From the NCBI RefSeq assembly GCF_002776525.5, contig NC_045436.1:102955335-103019334 (forward strand): 64,000 nt of DNA, in the 5' to 3' direction. The stretch comes from Piliocolobus tephrosceles (taxonomy: Eukaryota; Chordata; Mammalia; Primates; Cercopithecidae). Under the pieces are notes generated by a model. The model worked only from the letters and a program-made list of their open reading frames with translations. It was not told the origin of the DNA and did not search any database. Shown piece after piece: positions 12,810-25,048 of the stretch. Numbering within the stretch: the first letter of the stretch is position 1; each line of letters starts with the position of its first letter. Made by a program: the position numbers and the translations under genes.

Positions 12810-13209
12810 NNNNNNNNNNNNNNNNNNNNNNNNNNNNNNNNNNNNNNNNNNNNNNNNNNNNNNNNNNNNNNNNNNNNNNNNNNNNNNNNNNNNNNNNNNN
12901 NNNNNNNNNNNNNNNNNNNNNNNNNNNNNNNNNNNNNNNNNNNNNNNNNNNNNNNNNNNNNNNNNNNNNNNNNNNNNNNNNNNNNNNNNNNNNNNNNNNN
13001 NNNNNNNNNNNNNNNNNNNNNNNNNNNNNNNNNNNNNNNNNNNNNNNNNNNNNNNNNNNNNNNNNNNNNNNNNNNNNNNNNNNNNNNNNNNNNNNNNNNN
13101 NNNNNNNNNNNNNNNNNNNNNNNNNNNNNNNNNNNNNNNNNNNNNNNNNNNNNNNNNNNNNNNNNNNNNNNNNNNNNNNNNNNNNNNNNNNNNNNNNNNN
13201 NNNNNNNNN
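12810..13209. other. Assembly gap (400 N)
   Basis: Exactly 400 unresolved bases inside the old L1. The two apparent reading frames that cross it are artefacts of the N run. Confidence 0.99.
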
Positions 13210-14539
13210 TCTGATTTTCTTTTGTGTAGGTTCTATAACTATTTTTGTGTCTGTGTCTAACATGGGGATTACATTTAACATGTTAAAGTTGTAGCACACC
13301 AATTTGAATTTATGGCAACTTAACTTCAATAACATACAAAACTCTGCTTTTTTCTAGCTTTATCCTTAATCCCTTTATTTAGTTATTGATGTTATAAATT
13401 ACATTTACACTGTGTGTGTCCAAAAACAAGCAGTTCTCAGTGCATTAGCCTCTTAAATTATGTAGAAAGCAAAGAGTAGAATTACAAATCATTGTTGCAA
13501 TAAAACTAACTTTTATAATCATCTATATATTTTCCTTTACTGAGTTTTTATTTCCTCACATGGCTTTGAGTATCCTTTCATTTTAACCCGAATGACTTTA
13601 TTTAGCATTTCTTGCAAAGCAGGTCTAGTGGTAGTGAACTCTTATAGCTTTTGTTTATCTGGAAATGTCTTAATTTCTTTCCTACTTTTGAAAGACATTT
13701 TGGTTAGACATTAGATCTTGGTTGACACTTTTTTCTTTTAGCACTTTGAATATATTAGCCCACTCCCTTCTGCCCTCCAAAGTTTCTGATTAGAAATCTG
13801 CTAATAATCTTACTAAGAATCTCTTGTATGTGCTGAATCACTTCTTTCTCACTGCTTTCAATATTCTCTCTGTCTTTGTCTTTCAAAAGATTAATTTTAA
13901 TGTGTTCCAGCATGGGGTCTTTTTGATTCATCCAACTTGGCATTTGTTGATCTTCTTAGGTGTTTATATCTTTCATCAGACTTGAAAAGTTTTGGCAATT
14001 ATTCCTTTATATAATCTTTCTACCACTCTCTCTGTCTCTTCTTCTTTTGAAACTCCACAGTGTATGAGTTGGTTCACTTAATGATATTCCGCAGGTTGTT
14101 TAGGCTTTGTTTACTTTTCTCAGTCTTTCTTTCTCTTCTTCAGAATCGATAATTTTTATTGTTCTGTCATCAAGTTCATTGATTCTTTACTCTGCAGCTC
14201 AAATCTCCCTTGGAGTTTGTCTCATGATTTTTTTTGTTTGTTTGTTTTCTTTTCACTTCACTTGTACTTTTCAGCTCTAGAATTTCTTTTTTTTTTTTTC
14301 CTTTTTAGGATTTCTCTTTATTAATATTTTTATTGTTCATATGTTATTTTCTTGAATTTTTCTATGTCTTCCTTCAGTTCTTTGAGCATCTTTGAGAGAG
14401 TTGTTTTAAAGTCTTTGTCTAATAGTTTTGCCATCTGACCTTTCTCAGGGATCGTTTTCTGTCTATTTTTTTCTTTGACTGAGCCATACTTTCCTTTTTT
14501 TTTTGGATGACTTGTGACTTTTGTTGAAAACAACATAAT

Positions 14540-15592
14540 AATGAGACATAGGTGTACATGAGATATTTGATACAGGCATACAATGCATAAAAATCACATC
14601 ATGGTAAATAGGGTATCCATCACCTTAAGCACTTATCCTTTGTGTCACAAATAATGCAATTATAAATACTTTTGGTTATCTTTAAATGTATTATATTATT
14701 GAACATTGAATTATTATTTAATCAGATTTTTCAATTTTTTTCTTATAGAGTTGTTTGAGCTCCTTATATATTGTCTTATTAATACTTTGTCAGGTGGATA
14801 GTTTGCAAATACTTTCTCCCATTCTATGGGTTATCTCTTCACTTCATTGACTGTTTCCTTTGCTGTGGAGAAGTTTTTCACTTGTTATCCTATTTGTCCA
14901 TTTTTTGCTTTTGTTGCCTGTGTTTGTGGGGTATTCCTCAAGAAATATTTGCCCAGTGAATGTCCTGGAGGGTTTCACCAAAGTTTTCTTGTAGATGTTT
15001 TATAGTTTGAGGTCTTACATTTAAGACTGTAATCCATTTTGATTTGAATTTTGCTTATTGTGAGAGATTAGGGTCTAGTTTTATTCTTCTGCTTATAGAT
15101 ATCTAGTTTTCTCAGCACCTCTGCATATAGATATCTAGTTTTCTCAGCACCATTTATTGAAGAGACTGTCCTTTCCCCAATGTATGTTCTTGGCAGCTTT
15201 GTTGAAAATGAGTTCACTGTAGATGTATGGATTTGTTTCTGGGTTCTCTTTTCTGTTCCATTGGTCTGTGTGTCTATTTTTATGCCAGTACCATACTGCT
15301 TTGGTTACTACAGCTCTGTAATATAATTTGAAGTCAGGTAAGGTGATTCCTCCAGATTTGCTCTTTTTGCTCGGGACAGTTTTGGCTATTCTGGGTATTT
15401 TGTGGTTCCATATAAATTTTAGGACTGTTTTTCTTGTTTCTATGAAGAATGTCATCAGTACTTTGATAGGGAATGAATCAAATCTGTAAATTACATTGAG
15501 TAGGGTGTAGACATTTTAACAATATTGATTCCTCCAATCCATAAACATGGACTATTTTTCCATTTTATCGTGTTCTCTTCAATTTTTTTCAC
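14540..15592 (-). mobile_element. Younger L1 fragment (L1MA/L1PB-like) nested in the old L1
   Basis: Minus-strand L1 with its 3' UTR at 14553-14650 (GATACAGGCATACAATGC, GGGTATCCATCACC) and ORF2 C-terminal text up to about 15590, where it is 5'-truncated. The frame at 15144-15455 is a broken ORF2 piece with a recognisable KSGGITLPDFKLYYRA box. The poly(T) is nearly lost. The host L1 5' UTR text is split by it. Confidence 0.8.
15089..15152. repeat. 32-bp tandem duplication in L1 sequence
   Basis: CTGCTTATAGATATCTAG... at 15089-15120 is repeated as CTGCATATAGATATCTAG... at 15121-15152, with two differences. Other L1 copies have one unit here. Confidence 0.95.
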
Positions 15593-15860
15593 CAATGTAA
15601 AAACTGAAAATTTGAATCTACTAATATGATAACTATGGAAATCAGATTCTCCTTCTGTCCTAAAGTTTGCTGTTTTTAACTTTTGTTTTGTTTTTGATTG
15701 GCATGGGCTTTCTTCATACTGAGGATTAGCCTAGAAATTGTGAGCCTTCAATAGACTCCAGAGTTCCAAAATAGTTACCTCATGCAGATTCTGTCAATGC
15801 AATTGTTGTCTAGGTAGGGAGGCAGGTTTCTGGTGCTTCTTACTTCACCTTTTATTCATT

Positions 15861-16059
15861 AACAGTGTTTTAAATTTTATATATGTGAATACATCAGTGC
15901 TGTCATTTTCTTGTGCTTCTTAAACATTGCTTTAGAAATGTAACCATATTGTTACATTTAGATCCAGTTTATTCACTTCAAGTCTTGTATTTTCCTTCAT
16001 GAATAAATTTCTCTCATGGTAGTTGTTAGTTTTGTTGACTTTTTTACTATTAAAAACTG
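15861..16059. other. Short unannotated stretch
   Basis: AT-rich, nothing recognised. It separates the 5' end of the old L1 from the next LINE remnant. Confidence 0.4.
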
Positions 16060-17040
16060 AGAAATAATGAACATGATCCCTGCTTGCATTTTGTGTCAAG
16101 TTTCTCAGTATAGATACATAGAAGGGGAATCATTGATTTGTTTAGTTTACATGGCTTCAACCTTACCAACTACTGTCAATTTGTTCTTTAATATTGTTGT
16201 ATAGGAGCAAGCAATTAGAATCTTATATACTAACTATTGTATTAATCTTTGTATTTCCCTATAAAATTGCCGACATTAGGTATTATCAGAAACTATTGAT
16301 TTATCTCCAGAAATTCTATTTAATTATTTTATTGGTTAAAATAATTGGTGGTTGCTATTGCCATGTCTATCTAAACAATCCCATTGTCTTCAGTGGAGAG
16401 CAGTTTGTTTTTTTCAATTCGTATGCCAATTTTTAAAATTTCATTTCATTTCCAGGGTACTATTGAATAGAAACAATGATGGCAGACATCTTTATATTTT
16501 ATTAAACCTGAGAGGGAATGTCCCTTTTTCTTGTTTTCATCATTAAATATGCTATTTGTTGCTTTTGATAGATAACTCTTACCCAGTTATGAAAAATGTC
16601 TTTTTTTCTAGTTGGCGAAATGTATTTGTGTGTTTTAACCATGAATAGATTTGAAGTGGTATCAAATTATTTTCTCTATCTTTGAATATGATAAGGATTT
16701 TTCTCTTTTAATGAGTTAAATATATTGAATTATATTATTAGATATTCTCAATTTGCCACATGCTTGTATACTTAGGATAAACTCTAGTTGGTCTTGTGTA
16801 TTTTTTTCCTAACATATAATTTTGGTTGATAATTTTTTAAATTTTTCACCTGTGTGTTCATAAGATTGTACTATAATTTTCTTGTCTTATATTATCTTTG
16901 TATGATAGTTTATGAACCTCAACAAATTAATAGGAGAATTTCTCACTTTTTTGTTATTTTATAACAGTTTATATAAAAAGCAAGAGATAGTTATGCTTTT
17001 CTATACTGTCCTTAAGATGTTCTTACTCTTGATTTATCAA
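16060..17040 (-). mobile_element. Very old LINE-1 ORF2 remnant
   Basis: Minus-strand text such as TTTCACC/TTAAATATG, ATTTGAAGTGGTATCAAATT, GATATTCTCAATTTGCCACATGC and TAAACTCTAGTTGGTC follows the order of the L1 RT region, in decayed form. No frame survives; the listed short frames here are chance. Confidence 0.5.
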
Positions 17041-17067
17041 TTACTGAGGAAGATGTATTAAAATCTC

Positions 17068-17462
17068 TCCAATTCTGTGAAGAAACTCATTGGTAGCTTG
17101 ATGGGGATGGCATTGAATCTATAAATTACCTTGGGCAGTATGGCCATTTTCACGATATTGATTCTTCCTATCCATGAGCATGGTATGTTCTTCCATTTGT
17201 TTGTGTCCTCTTTTATTTCTCTGAGCAGTGGTTTGTAGTTCTCCTTGAAGAGGTCCTTTATGTCCCTTGTAAGTTGGATTCCTACGTATTTTATTCTCTT
17301 TGAAGCAATTGTGAATGGAAGTTTGTTCATGATTTGGCTCTCTGTTTTTCTGTTACTGGTGTATAAGAATGCTTGTGATTTTTGCACATTAATTTTGTAT
17401 ACTGAGACTTTGCTGAAGTTGTTTATCAGCTTAAGGAGATTTGGGGCCGAGATAGATAAATT
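17068..17462 (-). mobile_element. Internal L1PA ORF2 fragment without L1 3' end
   Basis: A minus-strand frame of 136 codons covers part of ORF2 after the RT core (motifs ISAPNLLKLINNFSKVS, QLTRDIKDLFKENYKPLL, NIPCSWIGRINIVKMA). It is well preserved, so primate-specific in age. It stops at both sides without a 3' UTR or poly(A). It corresponds to about 33405-33780 of the full-length L1 in this window. It may be a rearranged insertion or the remainder after a deletion. Confidence 0.88.
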
Positions 17463-18120
17463 TTTCAAACATGATATTGACTGAGATTAAAAGCAGTTTG
17501 TAACAAATATAAAGAATATACTATATTTGTGTGAAATTTTGAAATTACAAAATATGCAAAAATGATTATATATTGCTTTTAAGTATGTGTAATTGTGGAG
17601 TAAAAAGTATTGGACGCCTTGTTAACATAAGTTTAATCTTGGTGGGAAGTACAAAGATTCAATTATATCATTTTCTGTATGTTCAAAATATTCTGTAAGT
17701 TTGCAAAGTTTTAAGAAGAGGCAAAGTCATCTAATGGTAGTAATGCCTAATTAGGTACTGAGTTATTTGAGAATGACACAGCAACATCAGAGAAACCCAA
17801 ATAAATTCTTTTCAGTTCAATTAAACACACTTTGTTGAATGTTTACTGTGTTCAAAACGCACTATTTAAAACACTATCAATATGTGACTTCTGTTTCTGG
17901 CAAGGATTGATAAGATGTCCTGAAAATCACTATCAGTGCAAAATCCCTAAAAATGTAAACATAAAATACACAAAATATCTTTCAGAATGCATAGCTGAGT
18001 TGTCAAAAATAAAAGCATGAAAAGTTCTGAGAAGTTGAAAACCATGTGAAAGGATGCATGCAGAGAAGTAAATGAGCTGAGACCACTGTTTGTCACAGGC
18101 CATCTGCTGATGTCTGATGA
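17463..18120. other. Unannotated intronic sequence
   Basis: AT-rich. No gene or repeat identified. Confidence 0.4.
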
Positions 18121-18137
18121 CTGGAACTTTACTTCTT

Positions 18138-20110
18138 TTTTTATTTTTATTTTTTATTATACTTTAAGTACTGGGATACATGTGCAGAATGTGCAGGTTT
18201 GTTACATAGGTATACACATGCCCTGGTGGTTTGCTGCACCCATCCACTCATCATCTACATTAGGTATTTCTCCGAATGCTATCCCTCCCTTGTCAGGTGG
18301 CCCCCACCCTGACAGGCCTCTCCGTGTGATGTTCCCCTCCCTCTGTCCATGTGTTCTCATTGTTCAACTCCCACTTATGAGTGAGAACATGGAGTGTGGC
18401 TTTCAGTTCCCGTGTTAGTTTGCTGAGAATGATGGTTTCCAGCTTCATCCATGTCCCTGCAAAGGACATGAACTCATCCTCTTTATGGATGCATAGTATT
18501 GCATGGTGTATATGTGCCACATTTTCTTTATCCAGTCTATCACTGATGAGCATGTAGGTTGGTTGCAAGTCTTTGCTATTGTGAACAGTGCTGTAATAAA
18601 CATACACGTGCATGTGTCTTTATAGTAGAATGATTTATAATCCTTTGGATATATACCCAGTAATGGGATTGCTGGATCAAATGGTATTTCTGGTTCTAGA
18701 TCCTTGAGGAATCGCCACACTGTCTTCCACAATGGTTGAACTTATTTACACTCCCACCAATATTGTAAAAGCATTCCTATTTCTCCACATCCTCTCCAGC
18801 ATCTTTGTTTCCTGACTTTTTAAGGGTCACCATTAAAACTGGCATGAGATGTTATCGCATTGTGGTTTTGATTTGCATTTCTCTAATGACCAGTGATGAT
18901 GAGTTTTTTTTTCGTATGTTTGTTGACTACATAAATGTCTTCTTTTGAGAAGTGTCTGTTCGTATCCTTCACCCACTTTTTGATGGTGTTGTTTGTTTTT
19001 TTTCTTTTAAATTTGTTTAAGTTCCTTGTAGATTCTGGATATTAGCCCTTTGTCAGATGGATACATTGGAAAAATGTTCTCCCATTCTGTAGGTTGTCTG
19101 TTTCACTCTGATGATAGTTTCTTTGGCTGTGCAGAAACTCTTTAATTAGATCTCATTTGTCAATTTTGGCTTTTGTTGCCATTGCTTTTGGTGTTTCAGT
19201 CATGAAATATTTGTCCATGCCTATGTCCTGAATGGTATTACCTAGGTTTTCTTCTAAGGTTTTTATGGTTTTAGGTCTTATGTTTAAGTCTGTAATCCAT
19301 CTCGAGTTAATTTTTGTATAAGTTGTAAGGAAAGGGCCCAGTTTCGGTTTTCTGCACATGGCTAACCAGTTTTCCCAACACCATTTATTAAATAGGGATT
19401 CCTTTCCCCATGGTTTGTTTTTGTCAGGTTTGTCGAAGATCATCTGATTGTAGATATGTGGCATTGTTTCTGAGGTCTCTGTTCTGTTCCATTGGTCAAT
19501 ATATTTGTTTTGGTACCAACACCATGCTGTTTTTGTTACTGTAGCCTTGTAGTATAGTTTGAAATCTGGCAGCGTGATGCCTCCAGCTTTGTTCTTTTTG
19601 CTTAGGATTGCCTTGGCTATTCAGGCTCTTTTTCATTTCCATATGAAATTTAAAGTACTTTTTTCTAATTCTGTGAAGAAAGTTAATGGTAGCTTGATGA
19701 GGAAAGCATTGATCTATAAATTACTTTGGGCAGTATAGCCATTTTCACAATATTGATTCTTCCTAATCATGAGCATGGAATGTTTTTCCATTTGTTTTTG
19801 TCCTCTCTTATTTCCTGAGCAGTGGTTTGTAGTTCTCCTTGCTCTTCAAGGTCTTTCACATCCCTTGTAAGTTGTTTTCCTAGGCATTTTGTTCTCTTCA
19901 TAGCAATTGTGAATGGGAGTTCAAAACAGATTTGGCTCTGTTTGTCTACTATTGGTGTATAGGAATGCTTGTGATTTTTTGCTCATTGATTTTGCATCCT
20001 GAGACTTTGCTGAAGTTGCTTATCAGCTTAAGGAGACTTTGGGCTGAGATAATGGGGTTTTCTAAATATAAAATCATGTCATCTGCAAACAGAGACAATT
20101 TGCCAGCCAT
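18138..20110 (-). mobile_element. 5'-truncated primate L1, about 2 kb
   Basis: The poly(T) at 18138 onward and TATTATACTTTAAGTACTGG mark the 3' end. ORF2 C-terminal text runs to about 20110, where it is truncated near the FADD region (GCAAACAGAGACAATTTG). ORF2 is broken into several frames (18445-18732, 19153-19464). An imperfect 15-bp target duplication flanks it: GGAACTTTACTTCTT at 18123-18137 and AGAACTTCAGTTCTT at 20125-20139 (12 of 15 match). Confidence 0.9.
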
Positions 20111-20279
20111 CTTGCCAGCCACTCAGAACTTCAGTTCTTAAAAGGTAGCATGCAGAGTACAGGAAACAAGATTTACACCTGTCTATAGTGGGAATTCATA
20201 CTGGAGACCTGCATAGAGCTTACTATAGGAAGTTTTCAATAAACTTTATGAGGAAGCAAAATAATCTGGGAGGGAAGGT

Positions 20280-22240
20280 CTGAAATGCAAGGAAAAATGT
20301 TTTGCATTGGAACTTCTGCAGGTTTTTTAAATTTAAGGAAGACTGAAAGGATAAAAATAGATAAGATAGTCCTGAAGAAGAACAAGTGGCTGTTTGCCTC
20401 GCGCTGGCAAGGGAAGTGTTCTGCCAGAGATCAAGAACTATTATAAAGGTGTAATAAGTAAAAATATGTTGCATTGATGCCATGATAGACTATGAATTAA
20501 TAGAATACAGAGCCCAGAACAGACACAGACATACATGGGAACCTGATTATGTCAAGGTATGCACTGCAGACATCTGAGGAAAGAAGAAACTATGCATTAA
20601 ATCATGCTGATCCACCCCAATTGATCATTATATGGGGATGGGGAGGAAGTAGAATCCTGTTGGAAGGCAATTCTCTACGGCCCTCTCATATTTCCACATG
20701 TTTTGCAAACAGAAACACTAGTTTGTTCCAGACCATCTTGCTAAGGATGATTATAGAGCTGACAGCCTTGAAAGATAGAGATAGTGTCTCCTTCTGGAGG
20801 ACAGGGTAGATCTAATGACTATGGGGCTCTCTGGGGCAAAGGTTAGGCATGTTTACTGCCCATTACAAAAGATTTGGGTTCCCTTAGCTTGAGGTTTCTC
20901 TTCAATAATGCAACTGTTTGTGCTGGGGTCACCTGAATGTCATATCACCCTATGGGAACTGGGGCCCAAGGAACTGATATGAGTTCTGGTGGTCTAACTG
21001 CTGCCATTCCTTTGAGTAATAAAGACCGTCGTATCTGACCCAGGAGTCTTGTATCTTCTGCCAATATCCATAAAATTGTCAAAGGCTAACTTGTGAACTT
21101 GCAAGTAAGATAGTATCTCAGACTCTTCAGCGTTCTTGGCAATCCCTACCTCACGTTGTACACAAAAAATAATTCCAGACAGATCAGAAACTTCAGGAAA
21201 GGCCAAACTTTAAATAATATAGAAGAAAATATGGTTGAATGTTTCTGTGAAATAAATCATAAATAATATATATGCTAAGCTTTGAAAAATATATTAATAA
21301 AATAAACTATATTAAAATTAACCATCTCTGTTTATTAAACTATGTGATAATTAGTATAAAAAGTAGTCCACAAGTTTGAAATAAAATAAAAATGCATATA
21401 AACAGTGAAAAATGTATCCAGAATCTAAAAAAAGTTCCTTAAAAATCAAGAAGAAAAGACAAAGGACCAATGTATAAATAAAACTCCCAAAGTTGAAGAA
21501 TTTTATGAAAAAAGAAATATACAAGGGCTCACGAATATATGTGTACCTTAAAATCATATTGAGATACTATTTTATATCCTTCAAATTGTCAAAAACTGAA
21601 AAGTATAATACATATTCAGTATTTGAGAGTAGGTTGATGAGAATATTTATACATTACTAATAGGAGTGGCAATTGGAACAACTAAATTTAGAGAGAAAAT
21701 GCCATTATTTAGTAAACTTGTGCATAGCCTAAAACACAATAATTCCACATCTACACATATTCCTAGAGAAACTCTTATGTTTTTCTACCAGTATACACAT
21801 ACAAGAAAGTTCATTAGAATATTTTTATAATAGCACAATAAATAATAAAAATGAACCTGGAAAAAAAACAAATATTCATAGAAAGAACAGTGGATAAATA
21901 AATTGTGGTATTTTCCTTTAGTGGAATACAATATAGCAATGAAATAGTTGAATAGTGAAACAAGTATCAAATATGACAACATCTCTTTTTTGTTATGTTA
22001 TGCTTAATCCATTTATGAAATTTTGAAAATATTCACAACTAAACAATATCTGATTTAAGAATATTGCTTTAGTGTGATAAAACTGTTTTTTAAAAGCAAA
22101 GAAATAAAAAATGCAAAATCCAAGAGTTGAGACAATTATCCTGGGAAGATGAGGAATGCCACTGGGAAGGGGCATGCAGGGAGCTTCAAAGACATTAGCT
22201 ATGCCTACTTGAAACTGGGCAGCGGGGTTCACACACGTTT
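20280..22240 (+). mobile_element. Very old L1 remnant on the plus strand, interrupted
   Basis: Plus-strand fragments recall old L1 ORF2 and its 3' part: GATCAAGAACTATTATAAAGG, TAATAGAATACAGAGCCCAGAA, AATCCCTACCTCACGTTG, and later ATTGAGATACTATTTTATATCC and GTGGAATACAATATAGCAATGAAA. An unrelated block at about 20650-21130 splits it. It is heavily mutated and has no usable frame. Confidence 0.55.
20650..21130. mobile_element. LTR-like insertion of unassigned family
   Basis: This 0.5-kb block interrupts the old L1, has a higher GC content, and carries AATAAA (21019) shortly before GACCCAGGAGTCTTGTATC. That is the look of an LTR with its polyadenylation signal. No retroviral internal sequence is attached. 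Boundaries and family are uncertain. Confidence 0.35.
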
Positions 22241-22739
22241 GTTACATTACTTAAACCCTATAAAACATATCAAACATTGTTTAAACATATGAAACATATG
22301 CTATTGGATATGTCTGAAATATTTTACAGAAAAAAAGGTCAAATGATACAAGGAATGAGTGGTCCTTCAGTCTTCTGCTGGGCCTTGTTGTGTATGCATG
22401 GATGTGTATGCACGTTTGGTATGATGTGCCAAACACTCATAATAGCCACTAATAGGAAATACTCTTGAGGAGAAAAGGTGAGGTTTGTAAAGCAGGAAGA
22501 TGAAAGGAACCATTAAACTACTGAATTAAAAAATTCTAGAACTTTTCCCATTTTAGGTTTTCTGTTATATTTGAAAATAAATTCTCCATAGGAAAAAAAT
22601 ACTAAATATAATCACTAAGTAAAAAACAAAACAAAAGGAGCAATTTACTCTTTAAATTTTAATATGTGAGGTTAGTTAATTGCGTGTCCAGGGATTTTAT
22701 GTATAATTTTTGCCAGACAGTAGCCACTGTTTTGTTAAT
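22241..22739. other. Unannotated intronic sequence
   Basis: No gene or repeat was recognised. Confidence 0.4.
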
Positions 22740-24700
22740 GTTTTAATTTTTTAAGAAAATAGTTTTGATTCAAGTCTAATTTACACAGCAAAATGAACCA
22801 TTCTTAAGCGTACAGGTGGATGAATTTTGAAAAATGCATATATCCCTGAAACACACATTCCAACGAACAGAGGATAGTCTGAAAACGCCATGTGCCTTTT
22901 TTGGAAAATACTCCTCACCCTCCAAACAGTGTTCTAACTTCTTTCATTATAAATTAGTTCTTCTCCTAGAACTAATGTAAATGAAATTACACAGTATGTA
23001 CTCTGTTTTGTTGGCTCCTTTTGCTCAGCAAAATGTCTTTAGTATTCATCCATGTTACTGTATTTATCAGTAATTGTCCCTATTTATTGCTGTACCATAG
23101 TTTGTTAATTGATTCTGCATTTGGTCGGTTGAGATGTTTCTATTTTTTGGATATTATAATAATGCTACTATGATCATTTATGAATGTGTCTTTTTGCATG
23201 TTTTCATTTCTCTTAGGGAAAATACCTAGAGAAGAAATTCTTGAATTGTGGGGATAGTATTATGTATAATTTTTTAATTTCTAATTTTTATGGATACATG
23301 ACAGCTATACATATTTATGGGGTACATGTGAAATTTTAATACAAGCATACCATGTGTAATGACTAAATCAGTGTAATTGAGATATCCATCACTTCAAGCA
23401 TTTATCATTTCTTTGGGTTAGGAACATTCTAATTCCACTGTTTTAGTTATGTTAATATATACAATAAATTATTGTCAACTAGACTCATCCTACTGAACAC
23501 TAAATCGTATTGCTTCTATCTAATTGTATTTCTGTACCCATTAATTATTCCCTCTTAACTCCTTCCTCTGCACCACCCTTCCCAGCCTTTGGTAATCATC
23601 ATTCTATTCTCTATCTCCATGAGATCAATTTCTTTAGTTCCCACATATGAGTGAAAACATTTGTCTTTTCATGCTTGGCTTATTTCCCTTCACATAAAGT
23701 CCTCCAGTTCTGTCCGTGTTGTAAATGACAGGATCTCATTCTCTTTTACGGCTTAACAATATTCCATTGTGTATATATATGTACCACAGTTTCTTTATCT
23801 GTTCATCTGTTGATAGACACTTAGGTTGAAGGAATATGTTTAACTTTTTAAAAGCTACCAGAACCATTTTTCAATCTCCTGCAGCAACGTATGAAAATTC
23901 AGTAGCTTCACATCCCTGCCAACATTTGATGTCATAATTTTTCTAAATTTTAATCATTTTAGGGAGTATTTAAAAAATATAATGAAGACTTATAATTTTG
24001 AGAAATTTTTATGTGTTTATTGGCCATTTATTTATCTTCCTTGGTGAAGTGCTTTTCCAAGTCTTTTGCTCAATGGATAGTGGACTAGAGGTGGGGAGAA
24101 GTCTTTATCTTTATATTACAAATTATAGAAATGCTTTATCTATTCCAGATAAAAGTCTTCTATTAGAGACATGCATTACGAATATTTTCTCTCAGGCTTC
24201 AGCTCGCATATTCAGTTTATTAATGTTATTTTTAAATTAGTAGTATTTTTAATTTTATGAATTTATTTTTTCATTTATTTTCCTTTTATGATTAACTTGT
24301 TTTTGGATTTGTGCCTACCCCCAGGTTCACGGAGATATTCTCCTATATTTTCTTTGTGAAGCTTTAAATTGTCTTTTTCTTCTTTTTTTAGTGGTTGTTC
24401 TAGAGTTAACACCCCACATTTTAAATTTATAATAATCTAGCTTCAAATAATATTCTGTTTCACATATAGTTTAAGAAACTTATAATAGTATACTTCCATT
24501 TTCCTCTACAATCCTTTGAGCTATTGATGTTACATATTTTACTTATACACACATTAGGCCTCATAAAACATTGCTATTAGTTGTGTTTTAAAGAGGCAAT
24601 TATATTTGAAAGAAATTACCAAAAAGGTACTTTATATTTACTCACATAGTATAAAGGTGTATAGTTCTTATACACTTCTTTAAGGTTTATTTGTAAGCAT
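22740..24700 (-). mobile_element. Old L1 (L1M/L1ME-like) remnant, minus strand, with a nested L1
   Basis: The text GAACCATTCTTAAGCGTACAG, ATTCATCCATGTTACTGTATT and AATAATGCTACTATGATC (22780-23180) is the old L1 3' end in reverse. The host text resumes at about 23827 (TATGTTTAACTTTTTAAAAGC) and continues to GTTCACGGAGATATTCTCC (24325), then 5'-type text (GGTTGTTCTAGAGTTAACAC). The break at 23266-23826 is a younger L1. Confidence 0.6.
23266..23826 (-). mobile_element. L1 3' end (L1MA/L1PB-like) nested in an older L1
   Basis: L1 3' UTR on the minus strand: TTTATGGGGTACATGTG, GATATCCATCACTTCAAGC, and the ORF2 end at CAATATTCCATTGTGTATATA. It is 5'-truncated at about 23826, where host text resumes. 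Confidence 0.7.
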
Positions 24701-24934
24701 TCATGGGTTTTGATATTATTTTAAATGGTATTTTTATTTTCAAACTGTTCATTTTCAGCATTCAAAATACATTGTTTCATTGTTGTTCACTGTCTTGCAG
24801 CATGCATGAAACAGGGAAGTCTTCCAGTCACTCTTTGAATTTCGCTCAGTCTTCTCACAGCACTTTGTTCATCACTTTTGTTATAAATATCATATAATAT
24901 TGTAACCATTCATTTATATGTCTTTTCCTTTCTA

Positions 24935-25048
24935 TTTAAGATCTTCTCAAGGAAAATAACTATGTTTTATTAATCTTCACAACCCCAGGACCTACCACTA
25001 TTGTTGGTATATAGATAATATTGAGAAAATGTTTACTGAATGAAAGAA
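24935..25048 (+). repeat. L2 3' end
   Basis: Ordered L2 tail phrases: TTCTCAAGGAAAATAACTATG, AACCCCAGGACCTACCA, then GTATATAGATAATATTGAG and TTTACTGAATGAAAG. Confidence 0.65.

Larger units (their letters stand above)
8300..15860 (-). mobile_element. Near full-length old L1 (L1M group), minus strand, repeatedly interrupted
   Basis: Reading leftward on the minus strand, it begins at about 15860 with an L1M-like 5' UTR. It continues through the ORF1/ORF2 region and ends in an L1M-type 3' UTR near 8300-8440, with the text TGGCAAAATACACAGAACAAA. ORF2-derived text is clear at 9230-11950. No frame is intact. It is interrupted by Alus (8876-9170, 12111-12524), the N gap (12810-13209) and a younger L1 (about 14540-15592). 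The sequence on either side of that younger L1 continues in register (GTTGAAAAC before, GGAAATCAGATTCTCC after). Confidence 0.75.

Noticed and set aside
12724..13335. Two long open frames (178 and 200 codons) across the N run
   Set aside because: Nearly all codons are N; the frames exist only because unknown bases give no stop.
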